64,000 nucleotides of DNA from Hymenobacter cheonanensis (GTDB lineage: Bacteria; Bacteroidota; Bacteroidia; Cytophagales; Hymenobacteraceae). A program made the translations under genes and the position numbers. The DNA is taken from positions 62,001 to 126,000 of the forward strand of contig NZ_JAUQSW010000007.1 of the NCBI RefSeq assembly GCF_030581075.1. The letters are read 5' to 3'. The notes under the pieces are model-generated. The model saw only the letters and a list, made by a program, of their open reading frames with translations. It was not told the origin of the DNA and made no database searches. The stretch's first letter is position 1, and every line of letters begins with the position of its first letter. Below are positions 16,981-26,408 of this stretch, in pieces.

Positions 16981-17850
16981 CTAGTAGGCTTTAGCGGGGG
17001 CTGCGGGCCCGCCAAACGTAAGCGAAGCCCACGTGCTAAGCCAGTCGGCGCGCGCGGCCAGGGCCGCAGGCGCATTTTCGATGCGCACAGTAGCAAGCAG
17101 GTAGGGCCCCGGCCCCGGCACCCGCAACAGCAGCCGGCCCTGGGCATTGGTATGCGTAGTGAAGTGAGTAACCGGCAAGGCCGCGGTTGGTTTGGCTGCC
17201 GGGGGGCTGGCCTGCCACACCTGCACCAGCGCGCCCGGCACGGGCTGGCCTTGGCGTAGCACCCGTACGGTAAGGGCCGCGCCGGGCCGCAGGCGGTAGG
17301 GGTTTTGCTCGGGCACCAGCTCTAGCGGCAGGCCTAGCACGCGCCCGAAAGCCGTATCGGCCATGGCTGGCGGCAGGTGCGGCCCCAGGGTGGCCAGCAC
17401 CAGCGACTTGGCACAGCGGCGATAGGCTTCGCGGCCGGGCTTGGTGGCGGCCTCGCCGGCTTCCTGGCGTTGGCGTAGCGCTTCGCCCAGGCCTTCCTCG
17501 CGCAGGTAGGCGGTGAAGGCCTGGGCGGGCAGTTCAATGGAAGCAAGCTGGCTCGTGAGGGCTAGCAGGTGCGTGCCAGGCGTGGCGCACCGCAGCGTGG
17601 GGGCCAGCGAATCGGTGAGCAGGGCGGGGCGCAGGTCGGTAGAGTCGGCGGTGGCGCCAGGGCCGAAACAGACGAAGCGCCGCACCCGGCGCGTGGGGCG
17701 CGCCCAGGGCTGGCCACCGAAGTTTTCGCCCACCAGCAGGGCTAGCGGCACGGGCGCGCCTACCGCCACCCGAAAGCTGGCCGGCTGCAGCCAGAACTCG
17801 TGAGCCAGCCCGGCGGTGGTAAGCAAGAGGAGAGGTATGAGGCGGCGCAT
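16981..17850 (-). CDS. DUF4198 domain protein, possible metal-uptake accessory
   Basis: This 289-residue exported protein starts with a short signal peptide (MRRLIPLLLLTTAGLA) directly followed by HEFWLQPASF, the hallmark N-terminus of DUF4198 proteins, where the exposed His may bind metal. The C-terminal half has an Ig-like pattern (ALTVRVLRQGQPVPGALVQV, NAQGRLLLRVPGPG). Some family members accompany nickel or cobalt transporters, which would fit the urease genes in this window, but the link here is inference only. It has no close operon partner. Confidence 0.75.
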   Translation of the reverse strand: MRRLIPLLLLTTAGLAHEFWLQPASFRVAVGAPVPLALLVGENFGGQPWARPTRRVRRFVCFGPGATADSTDLRPALLTDSLAPTLRCATPGTHLLALTSQLASIELPAQAFTAYLREEGLGEALRQRQEAGEAATKPGREAYRRCAKSLVLATLGPHLPPAMADTAFGRVLGLPLELVPEQNPYRLRPGAALTVRVLRQGQPVPGALVQVWQASPPAAKPTAALPVTHFTTHTNAQGRLLLRVPGPGPYLLATVRIENAPAALAARADWLSTWASLTFGGPAAPAKAY

Positions 17851-17970
17851 GAGTCATTTTTGACCCAGCGTTGAAGAAGGGAAGAGGCGTCTCACGAAGT
17901 AGCAGAACGCTGAGAAACCTCTTTTCTCTTCTTCCACGCTGAGCCAAATAATCAGCTAAACTGACGTGCG

Positions 17971-19809
17971 CTACTGCCGCTCCAGGGCCAGCGCGTAGGC
18001 GCGGTCGTAGTACACACGCAGGTTTTTCCAGTCGAATATATCGGCCGAGCTTTCCACGCGGTTGCGCTGGCTGATGCGGTCGCGGCGGTTGAGCAGCACG
18101 AAGTTCCAGAGCATCTCGGTCAATTCCTCGGCGGCCTGGTCGAAGCTGCGCTCTTGGCGGCGCACCACAAAAATGCCTTTTTCCTCGTGCTCAGGCACGT
18201 TTTTCTGCACGTAGTCGCCAAAGCCCGAGAGGTCGCTCGTCACGGCCGGCACGCCGCGGGCCACGCACTCGAGCGGGGTGTAGCCCCAGGGCTCGTAATA
18301 GCTCGGGAACACGCCCAGGTGGCAGCCGCGCACAAACTGCCCGTAGTCCATGCCAAACAGGGGCGAGGTAGTGCTCACAAAATCAGGGTGGTACACGATT
18401 TTTACCCGGTCGTGCTGATTATTCACCAGATTGGCGCGGCGCACGAAATTCAGAATATCGTCGTCTTGGTCGTTTACCAGGTTATGGGTAATGACGGAAG
18501 GCAGGGCCGAGGTTTTCCAGCTTTGCAGGCCGCGGCGGTAGCGCAGCTTCCAGTAGTCGTCCACCATGCTGTCGAGGTCGGGCAGGCGGTGGTCCTGGCT
18601 GGCGGCGGCGGCGTAGAAGAGGCGCTCGCCCACCTGCTCCTCAATGGCGCGGCAGGTTTGGCGCACTTCTTCGAGCTGGGCGCGGCTTTGCAGTACTAGG
18701 GGGTTGATGCTGGTATAAGGCCGCTTGGTGATGAAAAACATCACTACCTGGCCTTCCAGCCCACTTTGCTGCAGGCGGTGGTTGAGGCGGGCCAGCGCCT
18801 CCAGGGTCAGGTCAAAACCCTTATTGTGGTACTCGTAGCGGCCCGAGGTGAAGAGGTAAATCGTCTGGTCGAGGTCGAAGGCGTAGCTCTGAAAAAAGTG
18901 CGCCATCACAAACTCGTGGATTTTATCCTTGTAGAGCTTGTGCAGGTTCTGGAACTCGTGCAGGGCCACGAAGCGCTCAATGTTGAGGCCGTTGGGCAGC
19001 ACCGCATCGGGTATTCTATCCAATAGATAGATGCACTCGCGCACCGTCAGCTCGCTCACCGTGGTGAAGACGTGGCTGCCGTGGGCGGCGGCGCGCTCCA
19101 TGCTCACGGCCGGCTCGATGTTGAAGTGCCGCGCCTGGGCGCGCCAGTCTACGAGCATCAGATTGTCGTAGAAATTGGGGTCGTTCATGGCCAGGTAGCG
19201 GCCTAGCAGCGTGGCGTGCGTGGTAAAGAGCAGGTGCACCGGCACCTGGCGGCGGCGCAGCTCCGGAATGGCCACGCCCGTCATCCACTCGTGGAAGTGG
19301 GTAATGACTTTCCACTGGTTTACCGTTTGGCGGGCCACCATTTCCACAAACTGAGTAGCCAGGTGGCCGAAGGCAATAACCTGGTGCAGCAGGTCGTCGT
19401 TGTCGGGCGCGGGTATTTTATGGTCGCGCCAGAGGTCGCTTTTCAGCGTAGCCAGCTCGTTGTATTTCTGAAACGGATTGATGAGCACCGTGCGGGGCCG
19501 GCCCGTTACGAGCCACACGCCCAGGCAAATATCCATGCCCTGCTCGCGCAGCGCCCGCACAGCCGTGGCGTAGGGGTCGTTCATGCCGGCCAGCTGGTCG
19601 TCGTCGTAGGCCTCAAACTCGCCCTGCGCCTGCTGCGGAAAGTAAGGCCCTAGCAAGCAGTAGCGCCCGCCCCAGGCCGGCATGGTGGCCGGCACCTTCG
19701 AGCGGATAACGGTGTAGATGCCCCCCACCTGGTTACATACTTCCCAGGCTACTTCTATTAATAACGAATCGGGGAACAGAGCTTCGGGCGCGTGAGGCTG
19801 CGGCTGCAT
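17971..19809 (-). CDS. glycogen synthase, GT3 (eukaryote-type) family
   Basis: The 612-residue enzyme extends alpha-1,4-glucan chains. It resembles the GSY/GT3 family of fungi and animals rather than the bacterial GlgA/GT5 family: EVAWEVCNQVGGIYTVIRSK near the start, HFHEWMTG, TTHATLLGRYLA, and YYEPWGYTPLECVARGVPA with the E-x7-E glutamates of retaining transferases. The ATG at 19809 is chosen because the sequence upstream (to 19998) is unlike the family. The nearby GH13 enzyme on the same strand is a likely partner in glycogen metabolism, with a nitroreductase gene between them on the other strand. Confidence 0.9.
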   Translation of the reverse strand: MQPQPHAPEALFPDSLLIEVAWEVCNQVGGIYTVIRSKVPATMPAWGGRYCLLGPYFPQQAQGEFEAYDDDQLAGMNDPYATAVRALREQGMDICLGVWLVTGRPRTVLINPFQKYNELATLKSDLWRDHKIPAPDNDDLLHQVIAFGHLATQFVEMVARQTVNQWKVITHFHEWMTGVAIPELRRRQVPVHLLFTTHATLLGRYLAMNDPNFYDNLMLVDWRAQARHFNIEPAVSMERAAAHGSHVFTTVSELTVRECIYLLDRIPDAVLPNGLNIERFVALHEFQNLHKLYKDKIHEFVMAHFFQSYAFDLDQTIYLFTSGRYEYHNKGFDLTLEALARLNHRLQQSGLEGQVVMFFITKRPYTSINPLVLQSRAQLEEVRQTCRAIEEQVGERLFYAAAASQDHRLPDLDSMVDDYWKLRYRRGLQSWKTSALPSVITHNLVNDQDDDILNFVRRANLVNNQHDRVKIVYHPDFVSTTSPLFGMDYGQFVRGCHLGVFPSYYEPWGYTPLECVARGVPAVTSDLSGFGDYVQKNVPEHEEKGIFVVRRQERSFDQAAEELTEMLWNFVLLNRRDRISQRNRVESSADIFDWKNLRVYYDRAYALALERQ

Positions 19810-19957
19810 AACGAGAGTGAAAGGGGCGGGGAATAGAGAGCGGCAAGGTAAGCCAAGCCACTGCGTACTTCCTACGCTAAAAAACGGTGGGCAGCGGTGC
19901 CGGGCGAAAACATAACGCCCGGCCAGTGGCTTTAAAGCCGTCAAAACCCTCTTTTTC

Positions 19958-20587
19958 ATGTCCGACCTCACCAACGTCCTCCCAGCCGAGCACCCCATTC
20001 TGCCCCAGCTTACCCAGCGCCGCAGCCCCCGCGCCTACACCAGCCAGCCCGTGGCGGCCGAGGTGCTCCAGCAGCTCTTTACGGCCGCCGGCTCGGCTGC
20101 CTCGTGCTTTGGCGAGCAGCCCTGGCGCTTTGTGGTGGGCAGCCAGGTCACCAGCCCCGAGGTGTTCCAGAAAATTCTGGGTACCCTAGCCGAGTTCAAT
20201 CAAGGCTGGGCTAAAAATGCCTCGGCTATTGCGCTGGCGGTAGCCAAAACCACGTTTTCGCACGATAGCAACCCCAACGCTTGGGCCAAGCACGACGTGG
20301 GCCAGGCCGTGGCCACCCTCGCCATTCAGGGCGTAGAGCTAGGGGTGCAGATTCACCAAATGGCCGGTTTCTCGCAAGATGCGGCCCGGGCTGCTTTCCA
20401 GATTCCGGCCGACTATGAGCTGGTGTCGGTGTTCACCATCGGCTACCCCGGCAGCCCCGACACCCTGCCCGACCCACTGAAGGCACGCGAAGCTGCCCCC
20501 CGCAGCCGCAAGCCGCTGGGCGAAATCATGTTTGAGGGCGGCTGGCCCACCGTGGCCGGCGAGCGCTACGACCAGGCCCCCGTTTAA
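19958..20587 (+). CDS. nitroreductase family protein
   Basis: This 209-residue FMN-dependent oxidoreductase of the nitroreductase fold has the early RRSPRAYTSQPV (phosphate/FMN contact), SCFGEQPWRFVV and the late VFTIGYPGSP. Such enzymes reduce nitro compounds or quinones with NAD(P)H; the true substrate is unknown. The start at 19958 gives MSDLTNVLPAEHPI. It is divergent from the glycogen synthase and is followed by a 40-bp perfect palindrome. Confidence 0.88.
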   Translation: MSDLTNVLPAEHPILPQLTQRRSPRAYTSQPVAAEVLQQLFTAAGSAASCFGEQPWRFVVGSQVTSPEVFQKILGTLAEFNQGWAKNASAIALAVAKTTFSHDSNPNAWAKHDVGQAVATLAIQGVELGVQIHQMAGFSQDAARAAFQIPADYELVSVFTIGYPGSPDTLPDPLKAREAAPRSRKPLGEIMFEGGWPTVAGERYDQAPV

Positions 20588-20594
20588 GCCAAGT

Positions 20595-20685
20595 CCGCGC
20601 AAGCTAGCGGCGTAAAAAAGAGGTGGCGCAAGGTATCCAAACTGGACCTTGCGCCACCTCTTTTTTACGCCGCTAGCTTGCGCGG
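20595..20685. terminator. 40-bp perfect palindrome between convergent genes
   Basis: Arms 20595-20634 and 20646-20685 are exact complements around an 11-base loop. The arms contain A6 and T6 runs next to a GC-rich inner stem, so the inner part can act as an intrinsic terminator in both directions. It lies between the stops of the nitroreductase and GH13 genes. The arm sequence matches none of families A-C. Confidence 0.8.
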
Positions 20686-20696
20686 GCTAGTACCGG

Positions 20697-22601
20697 CTAG
20701 CGAGAAAGTATCACCGCTGCATACGGCCCCAAGTCAAAGCTGGCGTGCTGCGGATAGCCATCGTAGTCGCCGGCCTCGGTGGCCGTGCCATAGCAAGGAA
20801 AATCCGCGAAAGCCTCGTCGTAGCCGTGCCAGTCAGAGTTGAAGCGCACCGTCCAGTCGCCACCTGCCGGCAGGCCCAGGGTGTAGCCCTGGCGCGCCTG
20901 GTTGGCAAAATTGACGATAACCACCGTCGCATTTTCGGGGGCGCCGTCCCAGCGGGCAAAGGCCAGCACCTTGTCGTCGTTGTTGACGTGGAAGACGTGG
21001 CAGCCCTGGCCGCGCAGGCCGGGCGTCACGCCGCGCAGGTCGCGCCGCAGGGCTATCAGGTCGCGGTAGAGCTGGGTGAGGCCAGCGTGGGCCTCAGCCC
21101 AGTCCCAATTCAGCGGCTCGGTATCGTTAAAGGAGCCGGGCGCCAGAAACTCCTGGCCCTGAAACAGCATCGGGATGCCGGGCGCCGTGAGTGTAAGCGC
21201 GGCCCCTAGCACCATGCGCTTCTTGGCAAAGTAGTTTTCGACATCGCCCCCGCCAATCTCTTCGGGCAGGCGGCTTTTGCCGTTGGCCACTTCGTCGTGG
21301 CTTTCGGTGTAGATAACGCGCTGGAAGGCATCGCCATTATAGGCCGTACACACGGCCCGGCCCACGGCGTGCATGTCGCGGTCGCGGTCTTCCATGGTAG
21401 TCAGCGCCTCGTGCAGGGGGTAAATAAAGGAGGCCGACCACTGGGCCGAGAAGCCCTCACCGCCCTGCTCGGTCGTGCCCGTAATGGCGGGGTTCGAGCG
21501 CAGGTCTTCGGCAATGGTGATTTTCCAGGGCTGGCGGTTGTGGATTTCCTCGTTCACCCAGCGCATCAGGCTCCAGCCGTCGGGCAGGTCGGCGCCGGGG
21601 TCTTCCTCGCCGTGCACGTTGCGGATGAAGGCAATGGCATCCATGCGCAGGCCATCGCAGTGGTAGTCTTCGAGCCACATCAGGGCATTGTCCAGGATGT
21701 AGCGGCGCACTTCGGGGCGGCCGTAGTCGGGGCGGTTGTGGCCCCAGGGCGTTTCGGCGCGCCAGTCGTTGTAGAAGTAAATGCCGCCGCCGTCGTTTTC
21801 CTGCCAGCCATCGAACTGCCACAGGTCGAGGTCGCCCGGGCCGAAGTGGTTGTACACCACGTCTAGAATCACGGCAATGCCGTGCTGGTGGGCAGCCTTC
21901 ACCAGCTCGCGAAACGCCTCAGCCCCGCCGTAGTCGCTTTCGAGCGCAAATGGGTTGGACGGGTTGTAGCCCCACGAATACGCCCCCGGAAACTCGGTGG
22001 CCGGCATAATTTCGATGCAGTTCACGCCCAGCCCCTGCAGGTAGCCCAGCCGCTCAATCACATCGCGAAACGTGCCGGGGTGGCCGGCTTCCTTCACGTT
22101 GAAGGTGCCGATGTGCAGCTCATAGATAATGAGGTCATTCCAGGCCGGCATCTGAAAATTATCGCCTTCCCAATCAAAATCATAGGGGTCGAACACCAGC
22201 GAGTGGCCGGCCGAGTTGGTGACGGCGCGGGCGTAGGGGTCGTTGCGGGTAAGCTCGCCGGCGGGCGTGGTAAGGGCAAACTTGTAGCCGTCGCCGGCTT
22301 TTACGCCGGGCAGGTCAGCGGCCCAGTTGCCGCCTTCTTCGGCGTGCAGGGGGCTGGCATTTTTGTCCCAGTTATTGAAGGTGCCGATAACCGACACGGC
22401 GCTGGCGGCCGGTGCCCACACCCGAAAGGTGGTGCCCTGGGCGTGGGGCAGCGCCCCGAAGCCATCGCGCACGGGCGCGGCACCGGCGGGCTTGGTAGGG
22501 GGGGCATCGGCTGCGGCCGAAGCACCCGAAGCGGTTTTGGGAGTGGCTGAAGAAGCTTTTTTAGTAGCAGACTTAGCGTGGGGAAGGGTAGGTATAGACA
22601 T
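20697..22601 (-). CDS. glgB: GH13 alpha-glucan enzyme, probable 1,4-alpha-glucan branching enzyme
   Basis: The 634-residue protein has an Ala/Pro-rich N-terminus (about 1-45), a CBM48-like domain (TTFRVWAPAASAVSVIGTFNNW), the GH13 barrel and a C-terminal beta domain. Catalytic residues are visible in GLRMDAIAF (nucleophile Asp), TIAEDLRSN (acid/base Glu) and YTESHDEVANG (second Asp). Closest in form are branching enzymes and related GH13 proteins; AEDLR instead of the usual EES context leaves alpha-amylase or a trehalohydrolase-like activity possible. Neighbouring GT3 glycogen synthase supports branching. Confidence 0.75.
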   Translation of the reverse strand: MSIPTLPHAKSATKKASSATPKTASGASAAADAPPTKPAGAAPVRDGFGALPHAQGTTFRVWAPAASAVSVIGTFNNWDKNASPLHAEEGGNWAADLPGVKAGDGYKFALTTPAGELTRNDPYARAVTNSAGHSLVFDPYDFDWEGDNFQMPAWNDLIIYELHIGTFNVKEAGHPGTFRDVIERLGYLQGLGVNCIEIMPATEFPGAYSWGYNPSNPFALESDYGGAEAFRELVKAAHQHGIAVILDVVYNHFGPGDLDLWQFDGWQENDGGGIYFYNDWRAETPWGHNRPDYGRPEVRRYILDNALMWLEDYHCDGLRMDAIAFIRNVHGEEDPGADLPDGWSLMRWVNEEIHNRQPWKITIAEDLRSNPAITGTTEQGGEGFSAQWSASFIYPLHEALTTMEDRDRDMHAVGRAVCTAYNGDAFQRVIYTESHDEVANGKSRLPEEIGGGDVENYFAKKRMVLGAALTLTAPGIPMLFQGQEFLAPGSFNDTEPLNWDWAEAHAGLTQLYRDLIALRRDLRGVTPGLRGQGCHVFHVNNDDKVLAFARWDGAPENATVVIVNFANQARQGYTLGLPAGGDWTVRFNSDWHGYDEAFADFPCYGTATEAGDYDGYPQHASFDLGPYAAVILSR

Positions 22602-22697
22602 AAAAAAAAGCCGCCGCGCGGGCTCTTACTGATGAGCCTCATTGGCGCGGCAAGCAACTAGACCCGCTTTTACGGCGCTAACCCAATTAGGATATCA

Positions 22698-22739
22698 GCG
22701 GGCGCTAACCCGGCTGGCAAAAGCCGGGCTGGTGCCCGC
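22698..22739. repeat. imperfect hairpin downstream of the T9SS protein gene
   Basis: Eighteen-base arms (22698-22715 and 22722-22739) pair with a few mismatches around a six-base loop. It lies in the gap between the surface-protein stop and the GH13 start, both on the minus strand. There is no T run, so termination is uncertain. Confidence 0.45.
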
Positions 22740-22747
22740 CGATAAGA

Positions 22748-22782
22748 CAATGGCTCCCGCGGGTTTGCCGCGGGAGCCATTG
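22748..22782. terminator. 15-bp perfect hairpin after the T9SS protein gene
   Basis: Arms 22748-22762 and 22768-22782 (CAATGGCTCCCGCGG and its complement) form a perfect stem with a five-base loop, 39 bases after the surface-protein stop on the minus strand. A U tract is missing, so it may be an RNA-stabilising hairpin. Confidence 0.5.
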
Positions 22783-22820
22783 CCATACCAGCTAAATTTC
22801 AGGGCTTAACGTTAGGGGGG

Positions 22821-25800
22821 CTATTCTTTCGCAAAGCGCTGCACTACCCGTTCGGTTGGGGTGCGCAGCTCCAGAAAATACATGCCCGCCGGCAGCCCGG
22901 CCACCCCTACCGTAGCTGGTCCGCTAGGCACTGTGCCACTCAGCAAAGCCTGGCCCAGCACCGAGCGCACCGTATAGGCCGTGGGCAGCATAGCCTGGAA
23001 ATGCAGGTAGTCGTGGGCGGGGTTGGGGGCTAGCAGCAGGCCATCGGGCGCGCTGCCCGCCACCACGGCCACGGGCGAGTAGGCCGCGGTGCCATCGGCA
23101 TCGACCAGCCGCAGGCGGTAGTAGAGCGGCCCGGCGGGTGCCCCTTCGTCGCGGCGGGCGTAGGTGTGGGCGATGGCCGAAGTGCCCTGGGCGGGCACGG
23201 TGGCCAGCAGGGCAAACGTGTGCCCATCGGGGCTGCGCTCCAGCTCGAAGCGGGCGCTGTTTACTTCCGAGGCGGTAACCCAGGCCAGGGCCACCGGGCC
23301 ACCCGGCTGCCGGGCGGCCGTGAAGGCGGCCAGCTGCACGGGCAGCGGGTTGGGAGTGGCGGCCGGGTCGGTGCTGCCCAGCGCGAAGTCAGAGAACGAC
23401 AAGATGTTATCCGAGGTAACGGTGCCCGCGCTGGCTGTGCCCGCGTAGCCCCGGCGGCCGGCGTTGGCCCAGGGCTGGGTGGCATCGGCGCGCTTGGCCA
23501 CTGCCAGCGAGGTGGCAGCGGGCGTGCTTACCCCATCATCGGCCCCGTAGCTCAGGGTTACGGTGCCCGCGAAGCCTAGCGGCTGGGTCACTACCGGCAT
23601 GGCATCGGGGCTGAATGGCGTGAGGGTAAAGTAGCGCGCCCGGCTCACGCGGGTGAGGCTGGTGCCGCTCGGGTCGGGGCTAGCCAGGGTGCGGGCGGCG
23701 TTGCCCTCAAACTGCTCGGCCCGGTACACAGTAGTGCTTGTTTGGGTACTGATGGTGAGGGTAAGCGGGCGGTAGGCCGCGCCCTTGCCCACCGGAAACA
23801 CAAAAGCCGTAGCGCTCGAAACCGGCCCGATGGGCCGCCGCACGGGGCCATTCACAAAGCTGGCATCGGTGCCGCCCTGCACCGTGGCCGTGGCCGCGAG
23901 CGTGAGGGGGCTAGCCGCATCGGTAGTGAGTAGGCCGCTGGTGAGCACCAGGGTGTTGCCCACGGCAACGGGCGTGCGCAGGGTGGCACCCGCGGGGTTG
24001 GCTATTTCCAGTTGCACGGCCGCGCTCAAATAGGAGTCGGTACCTGCGCCGGGGTCGGACAAGGCAGTGCCGGTAATGAGCTGCGGCGCAGTGCCTTGTA
24101 GTATCAGGCGGGCCGTAGTGCCCGTGTTGTTGGGGGCAAACCGGAAATTGCCCGTGTTTTGCAGGTTGCCGCGCAGCACAATGTTGGCGAGCAGCGCGGC
24201 TGCGAACGCCACGTTATTCTCAATAGTGAGCGAGCCATTAATGGTGAGCGGCGAATTGCCGCTGGTGGTGTAGGAGCTGACCCCGGCATTGGTGCTGCCG
24301 CGCTGGAAGATAAGGTTGCCGTAGGTGCGGCCCGCCGTGATGGTGGTGTAGCTGGCTTGAGGCACCCGGTAGTAGAAATTACCAGTCTCAGTGCCTGACC
24401 CGGCTGATAGGTTCTCAACCAGCGATGCCACGCTACGCACCGTTTGGTGGCGGTAGCTACCACCATTCAGCAGAAAAACGGTTGGGTTGGTGCCCGCCAC
24501 TTCCAGCACGGCATTGCTCATGCCGGCCGGCGCACCCGAGGCATTGGTGAAAAAAGCCCGGTTGCCCACGTATAGCGCCGTGTCGCCGCTCAGGCTGCGC
24601 GTCAGGGTCAGGGCCGGGCTGTCGCCGGTGGTGGCGGGCAGCAGGTTGGTGTTTGGAATGCTGAGCAGGATGGAGTCTCCACCCAAAGGCCGCAGGCGCA
24701 GCGAGGCCACCGTGGCGGCTGCCGTGCCAGGGCTATTTCCGAGCACCACGGTGTACTTGCCCCCCACGTAGCGGTGGTCGAGCACCACATCGTCGCCGGG
24801 GCCGGGCGTGGTGCCACCCTCCCAGTTGGCCGCGTCAAACCACGAGGTAGTGCTGGCGGCGCCCGTCCAGCGCCTGGGTGCCAGGGGGGCTACCACCGCC
24901 CCGCTCACGGCCACGCTGGTGGTAGTGGGGCCATTGGTGTTGGCTATGCTGCCCGCCAGGGCGCCCACGGCCAGGCCGCTTGCCACCCGCACGTATACCG
25001 GCGTGGGCGCCAGGGTTGCACTGCCGCTCAGGGCCAAGCTGGCCGTGGCGCCGTAGCTGAGGCCATTGAGCGATACCTCAAAGCTGGCATTCGAGGGCTT
25101 GATGAGCAAGGTAGTGCCATCGAGCGAGCTGCCGCTGACCTGGTACGATTGGGCGGCCGACGCCGCGCCTTGCGTAGCCACCAGGCCCGTGAGCGTGGCG
25201 GGGCTAGCCGTGATAACCGGCACGGTAACGGTGAAGTCGGTGGCCGAAGCAGCCGTGCCGGTAGCCGTAGTCACGGCTACCGGGCCACTGGTAGCGCTGC
25301 CCGGTACCACAGCCGTGAGCGTAGTGGGGCTCACAAAAGTCACCACCGTAGCCGCCGTGCCATTGAAGGTCACCGCCGTGCTGCTCGTAAAGCCCGTGCC
25401 GCTGATGCTGACGCTAGCCCCCACCGGCCCGCTCGCAGGCGTGAAGCCGGTGATGGTAGGCGCCGGCCCGTTGCAGAGGTTGCCGGCTGCCCCGGCGTTG
25501 CGCGGGGCGGGCGCGCCCGTCACGAAGTCCGTCGCGTTGTTGCCGACATCGGTGCAGCCGCCCAGCACCCGGAATAAGGCCGTGGTGGCCGAAGGCGCCG
25601 GGGCCGCGCCGCTGCCTTTGTAGGTAGCAGCCGTGCTGCCATACCCCACGCGGTCGGCCAGGGCCCCGGCGGCCAGCAAATCGAGCCGGCCGGCGGTCGC
25701 ACTCATCGCAATGCTGGTAATAGTCTGGTCGGCCCTGGGTAGGTCGGCGCCGTTTGTGCCGCCCGCCAGCTGCACCAGGTAGTAGCCGCCGGCGGGTACC

Positions 25801-26084
25801 ACGGCCGTAGCCAGGGCGTAGGTGGTGCCGGTTGCGGCCGTAGAGCTAGCCGTGAAGTAAGCCAGCGAGTAGCTCCCGAGCGATACCGGGCCGGCGCTTC
25901 GGTTGAACAGCTCGACATAGTCGTATTTGAGCGGCGCACCACTGTTGCCGCCGCCGCCATAAAGCTGGCTGATAACCAGCGGGCTAGCCTGCCCCCAGCC
26001 CAGCAGGGGCAGCAATAGGAGCAAAGCGGCGCCCCCCAGCCGGCGCCCGGCGCTAAGAAGCAGTTGCGTAAGTTTTTCGTCCAT
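22821..26084 (-). CDS. large T9SS-exported surface protein with lamin-tail and IPT/TIG domains
   Basis: The 1087-residue protein starts with a signal peptide (to about residue 32). A lamin-tail domain spans about 33-200 (LVISQLYGGGGNSGAPLKYD, VELFNRS). An IPT/TIG domain spans about 208-287 (TITGFTPASGPVGASVSISG). A long Thr/Ser/Ala-rich beta region follows, then a type A T9SS C-terminal sorting domain (LLLAPNPAHDYLHF ... VGVAGLPAGMYFLEL). Such proteins are exported by the type IX system and anchored or released at the surface. No catalytic domain was recognised; an adhesive role is inference. An AT-rich upstream region (26090-26200) probably holds the promoter. Confidence 0.88.
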   Translation of the reverse strand: MDEKLTQLLLSAGRRLGGAALLLLLPLLGWGQASPLVISQLYGGGGNSGAPLKYDYVELFNRSAGPVSLGSYSLAYFTASSTAATGTTYALATAVVPAGGYYLVQLAGGTNGADLPRADQTITSIAMSATAGRLDLLAAGALADRVGYGSTAATYKGSGAAPAPSATTALFRVLGGCTDVGNNATDFVTGAPAPRNAGAAGNLCNGPAPTITGFTPASGPVGASVSISGTGFTSSTAVTFNGTAATVVTFVSPTTLTAVVPGSATSGPVAVTTATGTAASATDFTVTVPVITASPATLTGLVATQGAASAAQSYQVSGSSLDGTTLLIKPSNASFEVSLNGLSYGATASLALSGSATLAPTPVYVRVASGLAVGALAGSIANTNGPTTTSVAVSGAVVAPLAPRRWTGAASTTSWFDAANWEGGTTPGPGDDVVLDHRYVGGKYTVVLGNSPGTAAATVASLRLRPLGGDSILLSIPNTNLLPATTGDSPALTLTRSLSGDTALYVGNRAFFTNASGAPAGMSNAVLEVAGTNPTVFLLNGGSYRHQTVRSVASLVENLSAGSGTETGNFYYRVPQASYTTITAGRTYGNLIFQRGSTNAGVSSYTTSGNSPLTINGSLTIENNVAFAAALLANIVLRGNLQNTGNFRFAPNNTGTTARLILQGTAPQLITGTALSDPGAGTDSYLSAAVQLEIANPAGATLRTPVAVGNTLVLTSGLLTTDAASPLTLAATATVQGGTDASFVNGPVRRPIGPVSSATAFVFPVGKGAAYRPLTLTISTQTSTTVYRAEQFEGNAARTLASPDPSGTSLTRVSRARYFTLTPFSPDAMPVVTQPLGFAGTVTLSYGADDGVSTPAATSLAVAKRADATQPWANAGRRGYAGTASAGTVTSDNILSFSDFALGSTDPAATPNPLPVQLAAFTAARQPGGPVALAWVTASEVNSARFELERSPDGHTFALLATVPAQGTSAIAHTYARRDEGAPAGPLYYRLRLVDADGTAAYSPVAVVAGSAPDGLLLAPNPAHDYLHFQAMLPTAYTVRSVLGQALLSGTVPSGPATVGVAGLPAGMYFLELRTPTERVVQRFAKE

Positions 26085-26359
26085 AGATTTTTAAGGAATA
26101 CATGTTTATATGTAAAAGAAAAAAGTAATGCTACTTAGCTGTAAAGCTAAATAAAATATGCTAATAATATAAAAAACAACCTAAAGTATACCAGTTATTT
26201 AGGGGTTGAGCGGGGCAGCGGGCCGCAACTGCCGGGGCCCGGCCTGGCTGTTGCGCCCGGTGCGGCGCTTCGAAATACTGGCAAGCGGCACTTGGGCGGG
26301 CGGGCCAAGTTTTCGGCCCCAGCCGGCCGTTTCTGCCCGGGCGGCGGCAACCTTGGCCG
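26085..26359. other. intergenic region between divergent genes
   Basis: The 26090-26200 part is strongly AT-rich and probably contains the promoter of the T9SS protein gene; TAGCTTTA on the minus strand is close to the -7 consensus. The rest is GC-rich with no supported gene. Confidence 0.4.
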
Positions 26360-26367
26360 TAGGTTTG
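26360..26367 (+). promoter_or_regulatory. candidate -7 box (TAGGTTTG)
   Basis: An exact TAnnTTTG match lies 42 bases before the start of the 137-residue hypothetical. No matching -33 TTG at normal spacing was found. Confidence 0.4.
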
Positions 26368-26408
26368 GGGTTTTACCGTGGCGGCGGCTGCCGCTAACCT
26401 GCCCCTTT

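Noticed and set aside
17971..19809. GlgA (GT5) glycogen synthase
   Set aside because: The N-terminal and C-terminal motifs match the GT3 family and the typical GlgA KTGGL motif is absent.
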